Below are positions 1 through 8,412 of a stretch of DNA of 64,000 nucleotides, in pieces (position 1 is the first letter of the stretch; every line of letters starts with the position of its first letter). A program made the position numbers and the translations under genes. The notes beneath the pieces are model-generated. The model was not told where the DNA came from. It ran no database searches and saw nothing but the letters and a program-made list of their open reading frames with translations. The DNA lies in assembly GCF_014207595.1 (NCBI RefSeq), contig NZ_JACHGY010000001.1, positions 2,238,836-2,302,835 of the forward strand, in the 5' to 3' direction. The DNA is from Algisphaera agarilytica (GTDB taxonomy: Bacteria; Planctomycetota; Phycisphaerae; Phycisphaerales; Phycisphaeraceae).

Positions 1-1
1 C

Positions 2-1711
2 CCGCCTGCCCGTCACTTTGTCGCCGCTGATTTCGACCCCGCCGATTGGGCGCAGGTTGAGCCGTACTTCAAAACGCTGATCGAACGTGAACTCGAATCA
101 GCTGAAGCCGTCGAGCAGTGGCTGACCGACTACTCCGAGCTCTCCGCAGTCATGAGCGAGTACGGCAGCCGTCGCAACATCGACCACGCCTGCCACACCG
201 ACGACGAAGCGATCGAAAAAGCCTACATGCACTGGGTCGAGAACATCGCCCCCAAGCTCGCCCCCTTGGGCAACGAGCTGAAGAAGAAGTATCTCGATGC
301 CCCGGGTTTGGCGGGCCTCAACCCCGAGCGTTACGACATCCTCACCCGCGAGTGGAAGGCGTCGTTCGAGCTGTTCCGCGAGGCGAACGTACCGCTGTCC
401 ACCGAGGTGACCAAGCTCAACAGCGAGTACGACAAGACCATCGGCGCGATGCTCGTCGACTACGACGGCAAGACCCAGACCCTGCAGCAGCTCGCCCGCT
501 ACCAGGAAGAGACCGACCGCGCGGTCCGGCAGGAAACCTGGGAGCTCTCGGCCAACCGCCGCCTCGAAGATCGCGAGAAAATCGACCAGATCTTCCAGGA
601 CATGTTCGAGCTGCGCGAGCAGATGGCCAAGAACGCGGATTGCGAGAACTACCTCGAGTATTCGTGGAAGAGCTGGCAGCGTTTCGACTACACGCCCAAA
701 GATTGCGAAGACTTTGCCGACGCGATCGAGTCGGTAATCATGCCCCGCATTGCCGAGCTGGACGAACAGCGGAAGGCGGCGCTCGGCGTGGATACGCTTC
801 GGCCGTGGGACGGCTCGGTGGATGTGAAGGGCCGTTCGCCGCTCCGGCCGTTCCCCGAGGACGACGCGGGCGCGATGGTGAGCGGGGCCAAGGATATCTT
901 CAGCAAGATCGAGCCTTCGCTCGCCAAGGACTTCGCCACGCTGAAGTTCGGCCGCAACCTCGACCTCGACAGCCGCAAGGGCAAGCGGGCCGGTGGGTTC
1001 CAAGCATCTTTGGCGGAATCGAAAGAGCCGTTTATCTTCATGAATGCCGCGGGCACGCAGCGGGACGTGGACACGATGCTGCACGAGGCGGGCCACGCGT
1101 TTCATTACATGTGGGCCAGCCAGGCCGAGCCGTTGACGTTCATGCAGCACGCGCCGATCGAGTTCTGCGAAGTCGCCTCGATGTCGATGGAGCTGATGGG
1201 CTGCGACCACTACGGCGTGTTCTACGACCACGAAGAAGAAGCCGCCCGCGCCAAACGCAAACAGCTCGAAGGCATCATCCGCTTCTTCCCGTGGATGGCG
1301 ACCATCGACATGTACCAGCACTGGCTCTACAGCAACCCCGGCCACGACATCGCGGCGCGGACCGTCGCCTGGAAGCAGATCGCCGGCCGATTCACCAGTC
1401 CCGTGCTCGATTACACCGGCTACGACGACGTCGTCGCCCACCGCTGGCACGCCCAGCTGCACCTGTTCCACATCCCGTTCTACTACGTTGAGTACGGCAT
1501 TGCCCAACTCGGCGCACTGCAGCTCTGGCTGAAGTACAAGAACGACCCCGCGTCCGCCCTCCAAGGCTACCGCGACGGCCTAACCCTCGGCGGCACCAAG
1601 CCGCTGCCCCAACTGTTTGAAGGTGCGGGCATCAAGTTCGATTTCACCAAGGACACCCTCGCCCCGCTGATTGATGCGGTGGCTGATGAGTTGGAAAAAC
1701 TGCCCGAATGA
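2..1711 (+). CDS. M3 family oligoendopeptidase (5' end outside window)
   Basis: This is a cytoplasmic zinc metallopeptidase of the M3 (thimet/oligoendopeptidase F) family that degrades short peptides. The reading frame is open from base 2 with no stop, and the translated N-terminus (FVAADFDPADW) already resembles the family, so the start lies upstream; the first internal ATG at 152 is not the true start. The HEAGH zinc motif starts at base 1082 and the third-ligand region FCEVASMSMEL follows about 25 residues later, both in the C-terminal half as expected. It ends at a TGA at 1709-1711. Family and active site are clear; the substrate is unknown. Confidence 0.93.
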   Translation, partial: PPARHFVAADFDPADWAQVEPYFKTLIERELESAEAVEQWLTDYSELSAVMSEYGSRRNIDHACHTDDEAIEKAYMHWVENIAPKLAPLGNELKKKYLDAPGLAGLNPERYDILTREWKASFELFREANVPLSTEVTKLNSEYDKTIGAMLVDYDGKTQTLQQLARYQEETDRAVRQETWELSANRRLEDREKIDQIFQDMFELREQMAKNADCENYLEYSWKSWQRFDYTPKDCEDFADAIESVIMPRIAELDEQRKAALGVDTLRPWDGSVDVKGRSPLRPFPEDDAGAMVSGAKDIFSKIEPSLAKDFATLKFGRNLDLDSRKGKRAGGFQASLAESKEPFIFMNAAGTQRDVDTMLHEAGHAFHYMWASQAEPLTFMQHAPIEFCEVASMSMELMGCDHYGVFYDHEEEAARAKRKQLEGIIRFFPWMATIDMYQHWLYSNPGHDIAARTVAWKQIAGRFTSPVLDYTGYDDVVAHRWHAQLHLFHIPFYYVEYGIAQLGALQLWLKYKNDPASALQGYRDGLTLGGTKPLPQLFEGAGIKFDFTKDTLAPLIDAVADELEKLPE

Positions 1712-1764
1712 TTGAGCGAATCGCGGCATACCCGCGACGCTTCTTTTGACAATGGTGTGAATTA

Positions 1765-1789
1765 TATGAAGCGCCGCGGCTTCGCCGCG
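1765..1789 (+). repeat. REP-like hairpin, left copy beside RAYT gene
   Basis: The 25-nt sequence contains a 6-bp stem (CGCGGC, 1775-1780, pairing with GCCGCG, 1784-1789) with a 3-nt loop. The same sequence in the same orientation lies at 2447-2471 on the other side of the transposase gene and differs at only two positions. This is the arrangement expected of REP sequences bracketing a REP-associated tyrosine transposase. Confidence 0.75.
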
Positions 1790-1794
1790 TTACG

Positions 1795-2421
1795 ATGAAA
1801 CCGATGCTCCGGGTCATCGCCTATCACATGATTCTTTCCGCGTACGGGTTCTGGCTCCCCAATGACCCGCGTGGATCGTGGTCAACAACCGTTCGGCGTT
1901 ACGAATTGGCGGCGTTCGGGCCCGCGACGAAGACAGACTCCACCCAATCGGTGGCACATATCCCACACGATCAGGTCTCCCGGAGAGCAGCGAAGGATGC
2001 ACTCAAGTACAAACCAGTTCGATTTACGGGCCACCAAGCCAAGTTAATCGCGGAAGGCTTTGCGGTGGCGGCCAAAGAGCGGGGCTATGTTTTCTACGCC
2101 TTGGCCATCCTCCCCGATCATGCTCATATTGTGATGGCACGCCACTCCCGACCGATTAGCGAGATTGCGTCGCATCTCAAAGCGAGGGCGACGCGTGCAA
2201 TGGGGGACGCAGGGTTGCATCCGTTGGCGGAGCATCGGTCTGTGTCGGGCCGAACGCCTTCGCCGTGGGCGCGAAACTCCTGGGCACCGTTTGTGCGTGA
2301 TGAGTCGCACCTGCGGAACGCGATCCGGTATGTGGAGAACAATCCGGTGAAGTCGGGGCTGCGGCGGCAGAGGTGGTCGTGTGTTTCGCGATGGGAACGA
2401 GAAAAGAAAACGACGCGGTGA
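1795..2421 (+). CDS. REP-associated tyrosine transposase (RAYT, Y1/HUH family)
   Basis: This 208-residue protein is a single-domain Y1 transposase related to IS200/IS605 TnpA. The HUH motif is seen as HAH at residues 109-111 in LPDHAHIVM, and the nucleophile is most likely Tyr179 in IRYVENNPVKSG, a hallmark of the RAYT subfamily. RAYTs nick and move, or once moved, short REP hairpins. The gene sits between two nearly identical REP-like hairpins (1765-1789 and 2447-2471), and a perfect 8-bp hairpin covers its stop codon. The start ATG lies 5 bases after the left hairpin, so no normal ribosome site is visible. Function is clear from motif and context; present activity is unknown. Confidence 0.88.
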   Translation: MKPMLRVIAYHMILSAYGFWLPNDPRGSWSTTVRRYELAAFGPATKTDSTQSVAHIPHDQVSRRAAKDALKYKPVRFTGHQAKLIAEGFAVAAKERGYVFYALAILPDHAHIVMARHSRPISEIASHLKARATRAMGDAGLHPLAEHRSVSGRTPSPWARNSWAPFVRDESHLRNAIRYVENNPVKSGLRRQRWSCVSRWEREKKTTR

Positions 2422-2430
2422 ACCGCGTCG
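2411..2430 (+). other. Perfect hairpin over the RAYT stop codon
   Basis: Eight-base arms CGACGCGG (2411-2418) and CCGCGTCG (2423-2430) enclose TGAA, which contains the stop codon. No U-tract follows, so it is either a weak terminator or a further recognition hairpin for the transposase. Confidence 0.5.
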
Positions 2431-2446
2431 CTTCGTGGGGTTTATG

Positions 2447-2471
2447 TATGTAGCGCCGCGGCTTTGCCGCG
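2447..2471 (+). repeat. REP-like hairpin, right copy beside RAYT gene
   Basis: This is a direct copy of 1765-1789 with the same CGCGGC/GCCGCG stem (2457-2462 and 2466-2471) and a TTT instead of TTC loop. It lies between the convergent RAYT gene and the lipoprotein gene at 2490. Confidence 0.75.
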
Positions 2472-2489
2472 ATGCGATTGGTAAAACGG

Positions 2490-3095
2490 TTATTTGCTCT
2501 TGCCGATCATCTTCGCAACGTCTTCCGCGGCTTCTTCGAGCATTTCGTCGCGGCTGTCGCTGTGGGAGTCTTCTTTGATGCGGGACGATTTAAGGACCTC
2601 GCCGGTTTGGCCGTTGGTGAGGGACATCTCGGCTTTGAACTTGGCTTTGGAGCGACCGGTCCAGTAGCTGTAGCCGGACTTGCTGTAGTCGTAGACCTGG
2701 CCGCGGAGCACGACTTCGTCGGCCTGGCCGAGCGGGTCTTTGGAGACGCGGATAGTGGTGAACTGGTCGCTGTAGCGGTCGGCCAGTTCTTCTTCGACGA
2801 CCTCGGCAAACTCTTCGCCGGCGTCTTCGTCTTGCGAGTTGTCGGTTAGGTTCACGAACGGGACGATCGTCACGACGTTGTAAGCCGACAGGTCAATCGT
2901 GTCGTCGTAATCGCCGTCGGTGTAGCTGGGCCAGGCGGCGCGGGCGGCCTCCACGGCACCTTTGTTTTCGTCGTCCGGGTCGCTGCTTTTCTCGCTGGAG
3001 CCGCCGTCGTCCGAGCCGCCGCCGTCGCTGGAGCAGGCGAGCAGGGTGGCGCTCAGGCAGAGCAGCAGGGCCATCAGTTTGGTCAGGTCTTTCAT
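2490..3095 (-). CDS. DUF4410-like lipoprotein
   Basis: This 201-residue exported lipoprotein has a short signal peptide with the lipobox LLAC near residue 21, followed by a low-complexity Ser/Gly/Asp linker to about residue 45. The globular part (about 70-195) begins VVTIVPFVNLTD and contains VVLRGQVYDYSKSG and a beta-rich C-terminus. This order resembles DUF4410/CsgG-like periplasmic lipoproteins that bind to an envelope complex. The start is supported by AAGGA about 8 bases before the ATG. It is a single gene between the RAYT repeat and the ftsK terminator. The family assignment is tentative; the lipoprotein call is firm. Confidence 0.7.
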   Translation of the reverse strand: MKDLTKLMALLLCLSATLLACSSDGGGSDDGGSSEKSSDPDDENKGAVEAARAAWPSYTDGDYDDTIDLSAYNVVTIVPFVNLTDNSQDEDAGEEFAEVVEEELADRYSDQFTTIRVSKDPLGQADEVVLRGQVYDYSKSGYSYWTGRSKAKFKAEMSLTNGQTGEVLKSSRIKEDSHSDSRDEMLEEAAEDVAKMIGKSK

Positions 3096-3147
3096 GGTTC
3101 AATCCTTCGGTCGGGTGTTTCACACGGGTACGTGGGGTGATTCGCAA

Positions 3148-3177
3148 AGAAAAACGACGGCCTGCGCGGCCGTCGTT
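3148..3177 (-). terminator. Rho-independent terminator of ftsK
   Basis: Ten-base arms AACGACGGCC (3153-3162) and GGCCGTCGTT (3168-3177) with a 5-nt loop are followed, reading the minus strand, by a T-rich tract. It lies 50 bases beyond the ftsK stop codon. Confidence 0.88.
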
Positions 3178-3228
3178 ATCGTTCGAGATTCGGTGAGGTT
3201 TGTCAACCGTTTCGGGGTTGATTCTGGG

Positions 3229-6144
3229 TTAATCCTCGTCTTCTTCCTCCTCGTCCGCTTCTTCCCACTCCTCATCGTCGACCTCTTCGTATTCCATTTC
3301 GACGTCGGGGTCTTCTTCCTCTTCGTCGTCTTCGTACTCCTCTTCGTCGCCCTCGGCCTCGTCGACTTCTTCGTATTCGTACTCGTCGTCTTCGGCATCC
3401 TCGACGTCTTCTTCGTCTTCGACTTCCACCGCGGCCTCGTCGACGACCTCGGCCTCGTCCTCGTCGTCATCGAGATCGAGTTCTTCGTCTTCCTCGACTT
3501 GGGCTTCGGCCTGTTCGTCTTCGATCGCCGTGGCTTGAGCCTCGGCTTCCGGGCCGTTGGCGACGGCGTCGCTCTCGACCATGTCGTTGGCGATCATTTC
3601 CTTCATCGCTTCCCACTCTTCGGGGCTGATGAGGACTTCGCGGGCCTGGGCGGTCTTGTGGTGGCCGAGGATGCCGCTGGCTTCCATCTGCTCGATCATG
3701 CGCGAGGCACGCGAGTAGCCGATGGTCAGCCGGCGTTGCAGCAGCGACACCGAGCCGCGCCCGGTCTCGAGCACGACCATCACTGCGTCGTCGAACAGCT
3801 CGTCGCGTTCTTCGTCTAGCGCGCCCGCGTCGCCGCCGTTCTTGATCTGAACCAGTTGCGGCTCGAACGATTGCTGGCTGACGGTCTTGAGGAACTTGAC
3901 CGACTTGCGGATTTCGATGTCGTCGACCAGCGTGCCCTGGGCTCTTACCAGGTCGGACGAGCGGGGCGAGAGGAACAGCATGTCGCCGTGGCCCAGCAGC
4001 AGCTCGCCGCCCTTGGCGTCGAGCACGATGCGGGAGTCCATGCCCGAGGCGACCTTCATGCAGACGCGAGACGGCATGTTCGACTTGATCAGGCCGGTGA
4101 CGACGTTGGCCTGCGGGCGCTGCGTCGCGAGGATGAGGTGGATGCCCACCGCACGGGCCTTCTGGGCGATACGGACGATCGAACCCTCGACCTCCTTGTT
4201 GGTCATCATCAGGTCGGCCAACTCGTCGATCACGAACACGAGGTAGGGCAGCTTCTTGGGGATGCGCGCCGCTTCGTTGTCGTTTTCGATCTCCAGGCGG
4301 TCCTTGATCTCGTCCCAACCCAGGTCGTTGTACGACGCGATGTCGCGGACGCCGACCTCGGCGAGCAGCTCGTAGCGCTCGTCCATCTTGGTCACGGCCC
4401 ACTCCAGAATCTGCGCCGCCTTGTTCATCTCGGTGACGACGGGGCACATAAGGTGCGGGATGCTCTTGAACATCGACATCTCGACCATCTTCGGGTCGAC
4501 CAGGACGAGCTTGAGCTCGTCGGGGCGTTTGGTGAAGAGGAAGGACATGATGATCGAGTTCATGCACACCGATTTACCCGAACCGGTGGTGCCGGCGATG
4601 AGCATGTGGGGCATCGCGTTGAGGTCTTGGACCAGCGGGTTGCCCGAGGCGTCCTTGCCCAGGAACATCGGCAACTTCATCTTGGCGACCGCTTCGCGGT
4701 TCACGCTCATGAGCTCCTTGAGGCGGACGCGTTCCTTCTTGAGGTTGGGCACCTCGATGCCGATCGTGTTCTTGCCGGCCATGTTGGGCACGACGCGGAT
4801 GTTCGGCGCCTTGAGGGCACGGGCCAGGTCGCTCTGCACCGCGGTGATGCGCGATACTTTGGTACCCGGGGCGAGCTTGATCTCGAACAGCGTGATGACC
4901 GGGCCCGAGTCGATGTTGACGATCTCGCCCTTGATCTTGTATTCGAGCAGGGCGGCCTGGAGTTCCTGGCCCTGCTGCTCGACGATGCCGCGCATCTCTT
5001 CGCTGAAACCCACCTCGGGGTCTTCGAGCAAGTCGATCTCGGGGAACTGGTAGCCGGTGAGGTCCATCTCGCGGATGGGGGCCTCGTGGGTCTCTTGTTT
5101 CTTGGCGAAGTTGATCGGGATCTGCGACATCTTGGCCCGCAGCTCGTCGGGGTCGAACTTCTTCTTTGAGTTGACGTAGGCCGAAGGCGCGTCGGCCGAG
5201 AGGTCTTCGTCGTCCTCGCCGGCTTGTGCTTCGATATCCGCGTTCTCGTCTTCCTCCTCTTCATCTTCGTACACGTACTCGTATTCGTACTCGTCGTCCT
5301 CGGCGGTTTCGAACGGCTCGCTGCCGCCGAGGCCGCCGGCGTCTTCATCGATCTCTTCGTCGTCGCCGTGGCGTTTGCCTTTGCGTTTACGCTTGGACTT
5401 CGAGGGCAGTTCAATGTGGCCGCCGTCGAGGTCGTTCTCGCGCTGGGCCACACCGCCGCCTTCGCGCGACATGAAACCGAAGCCCGCTATGCTGGGCATC
5501 TTCCAGCGGGGCATGTTGAACTCGGGGATGCCCGGGAACCGCTCACGGCTCACGTTCATCAGCCGCATCACGCCCTCGGCGAGCACCCGAGGGATCGCCA
5601 ACACGATCTGATCGACCGCGAGCAGCGCCCCGATCCAGAACGCGATGCCCAGGATCAGCAGACTGCCGGCCGTGGCAAAACGCCCGGCGATCTCTTCGTG
5701 GATCAGTACACCCAGCAGGCCGCCCGGGCCTTGGGGCGCGCCGTCGTAGCCGGTGACGAATTGCGTGGTCGCCACCGCGATCATGCCCGAGGTGGTGGCA
5801 GTCATGATCGCCAGACCTGCGGCACGGATGACGGTTTGGTTGACCGGGCGGTTGGCGAGGGTCAGGACGAGCCAGGCCCCCAGGCCGATGGTGGCGACCC
5901 AGACGCCCGGGCCGATGACCAGGTAGGCCTTGTGCGCGATGGCGGCGCCCAGCGGGCCCATCCAGTTGGCGGTGTCGGCGTTGGTGACGCCCACGGCGTG
6001 CGACGGCGCGTCCGCGGAGTTGTAGCTAAGCAGCGAGGCCACGACGATGAGCCACGCCCCGATCGCGACCGCCAGCCCGATCTGCCGGAGCACCGCCAGC
6101 CGTTCATCTGCTTCTTTTTGTTTCTTTGTTTTACGCTTGGCCAT
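3229..6144 (-). CDS. ftsK: DNA translocase FtsK/SpoIIIE with acidic C-terminal tail
   Basis: This 971-residue septal DNA pump segregates chromosome ends during division. The N-terminus carries about four membrane spans (residues 20-185). A first acidic linker follows (about 240-330). The FtsK motor has Walker A GTTGSGKS at 518-525 and Walker B LVFVIDELADL near 640. The gamma winged-helix domain that reads KOPS and contacts XerD runs from about 780 to 845. In most FtsK proteins this domain ends the protein. Here roughly 115 further residues follow, about two thirds of them Asp or Glu. The gene is monocistronic and has a strong terminator at 3148-3177. Confidence 0.97.
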   Translation of the reverse strand: MAKRKTKKQKEADERLAVLRQIGLAVAIGAWLIVVASLLSYNSADAPSHAVGVTNADTANWMGPLGAAIAHKAYLVIGPGVWVATIGLGAWLVLTLANRPVNQTVIRAAGLAIMTATTSGMIAVATTQFVTGYDGAPQGPGGLLGVLIHEEIAGRFATAGSLLILGIAFWIGALLAVDQIVLAIPRVLAEGVMRLMNVSRERFPGIPEFNMPRWKMPSIAGFGFMSREGGGVAQRENDLDGGHIELPSKSKRKRKGKRHGDDEEIDEDAGGLGGSEPFETAEDDEYEYEYVYEDEEEEDENADIEAQAGEDDEDLSADAPSAYVNSKKKFDPDELRAKMSQIPINFAKKQETHEAPIREMDLTGYQFPEIDLLEDPEVGFSEEMRGIVEQQGQELQAALLEYKIKGEIVNIDSGPVITLFEIKLAPGTKVSRITAVQSDLARALKAPNIRVVPNMAGKNTIGIEVPNLKKERVRLKELMSVNREAVAKMKLPMFLGKDASGNPLVQDLNAMPHMLIAGTTGSGKSVCMNSIIMSFLFTKRPDELKLVLVDPKMVEMSMFKSIPHLMCPVVTEMNKAAQILEWAVTKMDERYELLAEVGVRDIASYNDLGWDEIKDRLEIENDNEAARIPKKLPYLVFVIDELADLMMTNKEVEGSIVRIAQKARAVGIHLILATQRPQANVVTGLIKSNMPSRVCMKVASGMDSRIVLDAKGGELLLGHGDMLFLSPRSSDLVRAQGTLVDDIEIRKSVKFLKTVSQQSFEPQLVQIKNGGDAGALDEERDELFDDAVMVVLETGRGSVSLLQRRLTIGYSRASRMIEQMEASGILGHHKTAQAREVLISPEEWEAMKEMIANDMVESDAVANGPEAEAQATAIEDEQAEAQVEEDEELDLDDDEDEAEVVDEAAVEVEDEEDVEDAEDDEYEYEEVDEAEGDEEEYEDDEEEEDPDVEMEYEEVDDEEWEEADEEEEDED

Positions 6145-6298
6145 TTTATTGGACCCTTTAACGGTGAATCACGATCACAGCGCACAACCATCGCGCTGCG
6201 CCTGTTCTCTATCGGCCGAAGCGTCGATGCGGCGACAGATTCAGAAGCCCCGCAGAGACGCCAAAGAATCCCCTCGAAACACATGAAAGTTCCCCAGA

Positions 6299-7393
6299 TC
6301 AGGGGTCGGTTTGCCCGGAATGGGCCTCGTTGGCCACCTGGGTCTGCTCTTCTTCCGGTAGCAGGTGCCGCTCGAACCAGTCCAGCATCGGCTGGTAGAT
6401 CGGCCAGACGACCGTATCGCCCAGCGAGGTGTGGTTCGCGCCCATCACGCGGATCAGCTCGACGTTGTCCCGGTCCGCGGCGTGGTACAGACGCATCGCG
6501 TGTTGGATGGGGATCAGTCGATCTTCTTCGCCGTGGATGAGCAACGTCGGCGTGTCGATCCGGGCCAGCCGATCGATCACGTCCGCGTCGTCCGGGTCGA
6601 AGTCCGCATGCCGTCCCGCGTGGTCAACCACCCGCGTGTACTGCTCGTCGGAAAGGAACCGGAACCCGATCGCCCGGCCGTAGTCCGGCACGATGTCGCG
6701 CATCGACGTGAACGTCGAGATCAACACCATCGCCTCGATCCGCTCGTCGAGGTCCGCCAGCTGCACCGCCGTCGCCCCGCCGAACGACACGCCCCACACA
6801 CCCACCGGCCCGGCCAGTAGGTTGCGCTCTTCCAACTCGTCCAGCACACGCTGCATGTCGCGCGACTCACGCACGCCGTAGGTCGCCCACTTGCCGGTCG
6901 ATCGGCCGTGGCCGCGTTGGTCCACCAGCACCACGCGGTAGCCGTGCTCAGCCAACATGCGGGCCCACATCAGGTACCACCGCCGATTGATCCAGTCGTA
7001 AAACCCGTGCAACATCAGCACGGTCGCCACGGGCTCGCGGGTCTGACGCGGGGCATTGTGATCGATGTGGAACAACGGCTGGAGGTGGTCCGGGTCGTCT
7101 TCCTTGGTCTCGATCCCCATGAACTTTTCGTTGCTCGGATCGATCACCCACACCCACAGCGACACGGGGTCGTCGCTCTCGACTTCGATACGGAACTCGT
7201 GATCGATCACCGCGTCGTCGAGGGCCAAGGGCTCGACCCGATCGATCTTCTCCAGCGGCTTGCCGTGGTTCGGCGTACGGCTCACCCATTCGCCCAGAAT
7301 GCTCTCGCAGCCAACCGACACCAGTACCGCAGGCACAAGCAACAGCAAGGACCACAGACGACGCGACGTTTTGGAGTGCAGCAAACCAGCCAT
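6299..7393 (-). CDS. Alpha/beta hydrolase lipoprotein
   Basis: This is a serine hydrolase anchored by lipid. From Met at 7393 it has a Lys/Arg-containing signal peptide with the lipobox VLVSVGC, then an alpha/beta-hydrolase fold with oxyanion-region HGF, DQRGHGRS, nucleophile elbow GVSFGG, an acid near HGEEDRLIP and a C-terminal GANH histidine. The open frame extends upstream to 7450, but that would overlap dut and put 19 extra residues before the signal peptide, so 7393 is preferred. It is the last gene of a minus-strand run with dut. The substrate is unknown. Confidence 0.85.
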   Translation of the reverse strand: MAGLLHSKTSRRLWSLLLLVPAVLVSVGCESILGEWVSRTPNHGKPLEKIDRVEPLALDDAVIDHEFRIEVESDDPVSLWVWVIDPSNEKFMGIETKEDDPDHLQPLFHIDHNAPRQTREPVATVLMLHGFYDWINRRWYLMWARMLAEHGYRVVLVDQRGHGRSTGKWATYGVRESRDMQRVLDELEERNLLAGPVGVWGVSFGGATAVQLADLDERIEAMVLISTFTSMRDIVPDYGRAIGFRFLSDEQYTRVVDHAGRHADFDPDDADVIDRLARIDTPTLLIHGEEDRLIPIQHAMRLYHAADRDNVELIRVMGANHTSLGDTVVWPIYQPMLDWFERHLLPEEEQTQVANEAHSGQTDP

Positions 7394-7442
7394 CGTAGAG
7401 ACGAATTGTAACCTCGGGATGTCAGGCTTTGGCGAGTTTGTG

Positions 7443-7886
7443 TCACACACCGGTGTGTCCGAAGCCGCCTTCGCCGCGGTCGGTGGGGGGGAGCTCGTCG
7501 ACCTCGACCCATTGGGTGCGGGGGACGGGTTTGATGAGCATCTGGGCGATGCGCATGTGGGGCTCGACGGTGAAGGCGGCGGGGCCGTGGTTGATGAGCG
7601 GGACCTTGACCTCGCCCCGGTAGTCGGCGTCGATGGTGCCGGGGCTGTTGGGCAGTGTGACGCCGAACTTGCTGGCGAGGCCCGAGCGGGGGCGGACCTG
7701 GGCTTCGTAGCCGTCGGGCACCGCCATCGCGAAGCCGCAGGGGATCATCGCGATCTGCTTGGGCGCGATGACGACCGCCTCATCGAGGCAGGCGTGGATG
7801 TCCATGCCTGCGGCGTGCTCGGACTGGTAATCCGGCAGGGGGGTGTCGGTGTTGTGGGGGAGGCGTTGGATGGGGACTTGGAGCAT
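7443..7886 (-). CDS. dut: dUTP diphosphatase
   Basis: This trimeric dUTPase (147 residues) hydrolyses dUTP to dUMP, keeping uracil out of DNA and feeding thymidylate synthesis. All five family motifs are present in order: AGMDIHA, RPRSGLA, a GTIDADYRGE block, RIAQMLI and the C-terminal arm RGEGGFGHTG. Length and motif spacing are normal. It lies between an SRPBCC gene and a lipoprotein hydrolase on the minus strand. Confidence 0.97.
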   Translation of the reverse strand: MLQVPIQRLPHNTDTPLPDYQSEHAAGMDIHACLDEAVVIAPKQIAMIPCGFAMAVPDGYEAQVRPRSGLASKFGVTLPNSPGTIDADYRGEVKVPLINHGPAAFTVEPHMRIAQMLIKPVPRTQWVEVDELPPTDRGEGGFGHTGV

Positions 7887-7895
7887 ATGGCGAGT

Positions 7896-8409
7896 GGCGA
7901 TTTAGTGATTTGGCGATTGAGGGTTGCGACGCTCGGCTTCGGCTTTGAGGGCTTGGTTACGCGTGGCGATGAGGTTGCGGAGGTATTTTGCCATGAACAG
8001 GCGATCGACGAGCCACCCGATCGGGCCGAGGGGCGAGGCGAAATGGATCGTGTCACGCATGCGGGTAACGCCACCTTGCAGTGATTCGAAGTGGTGATCG
8101 TGGCCGAAGTGCTTGAAGGCGCCGCGGGTCATGGTGTCTTGGAAGTAGCGGGGACGGTCGAAAGCGGTGATCTCCGAAGTCAGGCGCTGCGTAACCCCGA
8201 GGTGTTTCGCTTCCCACGTCACCGATTCGCCTGGGCCGATCAACCCGGTGGTTACACCCCCGATGGCACGCTCGCCCGTGTGGCTCAGGCTCCGTGTATG
8301 GAAATCGATGTCTCGTGCCAAATCAAAGCACGCGTCAATCGGCGCAACGATCTCGGTCACAATCTCGATCTTCACCAACGTCTCTCAATCACATAATCAC
8401 GAAATCGCC
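7896..8409. repeat. Inverted repeat pair bracketing an SRPBCC gene
   Basis: The 26-nt arms at 7896-7921 and 8384-8409 are inverted copies matching at about 22 of 26 positions and are built of iterated GTGATT/GCGATT units. The left arm runs over the stop codon of the SRPBCC gene and the right arm lies just before its start, so the gene is enclosed almost exactly. Confidence 0.7.
7902..8375 (-). CDS. SRPBCC (START-like) family protein
   Basis: This 157-residue protein has the helix-grip fold pattern of SRPBCC/polyketide cyclase proteins: an opening strand KIEIVTEIVAPIDACFDLARDID, a central GGVTRMRDTIHF strand and a C-terminal amphipathic helix (FMAKYLRNLIATRNQAL). Such proteins bind hydrophobic ligands in a central cavity. 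The GTG at 8375 is preferred because GAGAG stands 7 bases before it. It is enclosed by an inverted repeat (7896-8409), unlike its neighbours. The ligand is unknown. Confidence 0.78.
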   Translation of the reverse strand: MKIEIVTEIVAPIDACFDLARDIDFHTRSLSHTGERAIGGVTTGLIGPGESVTWEAKHLGVTQRLTSEITAFDRPRYFQDTMTRGAFKHFGHDHHFESLQGGVTRMRDTIHFASPLGPIGWLVDRLFMAKYLRNLIATRNQALKAEAERRNPQSPNH

Positions 8410-8412
8410 CAA

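Noticed and set aside
98-1564. A 488-codon minus-strand frame over the M3 peptidase
   Set aside because: Shadow of the peptidase frame; no family match and no ribosome site.
3229-3600. FtsK acidic tail as a frameshift artefact
   Set aside because: Codon use stays consistent with acidic residues to a normal stop followed by a good terminator; a frameshift would not give a sustained Asp/Glu-only run.
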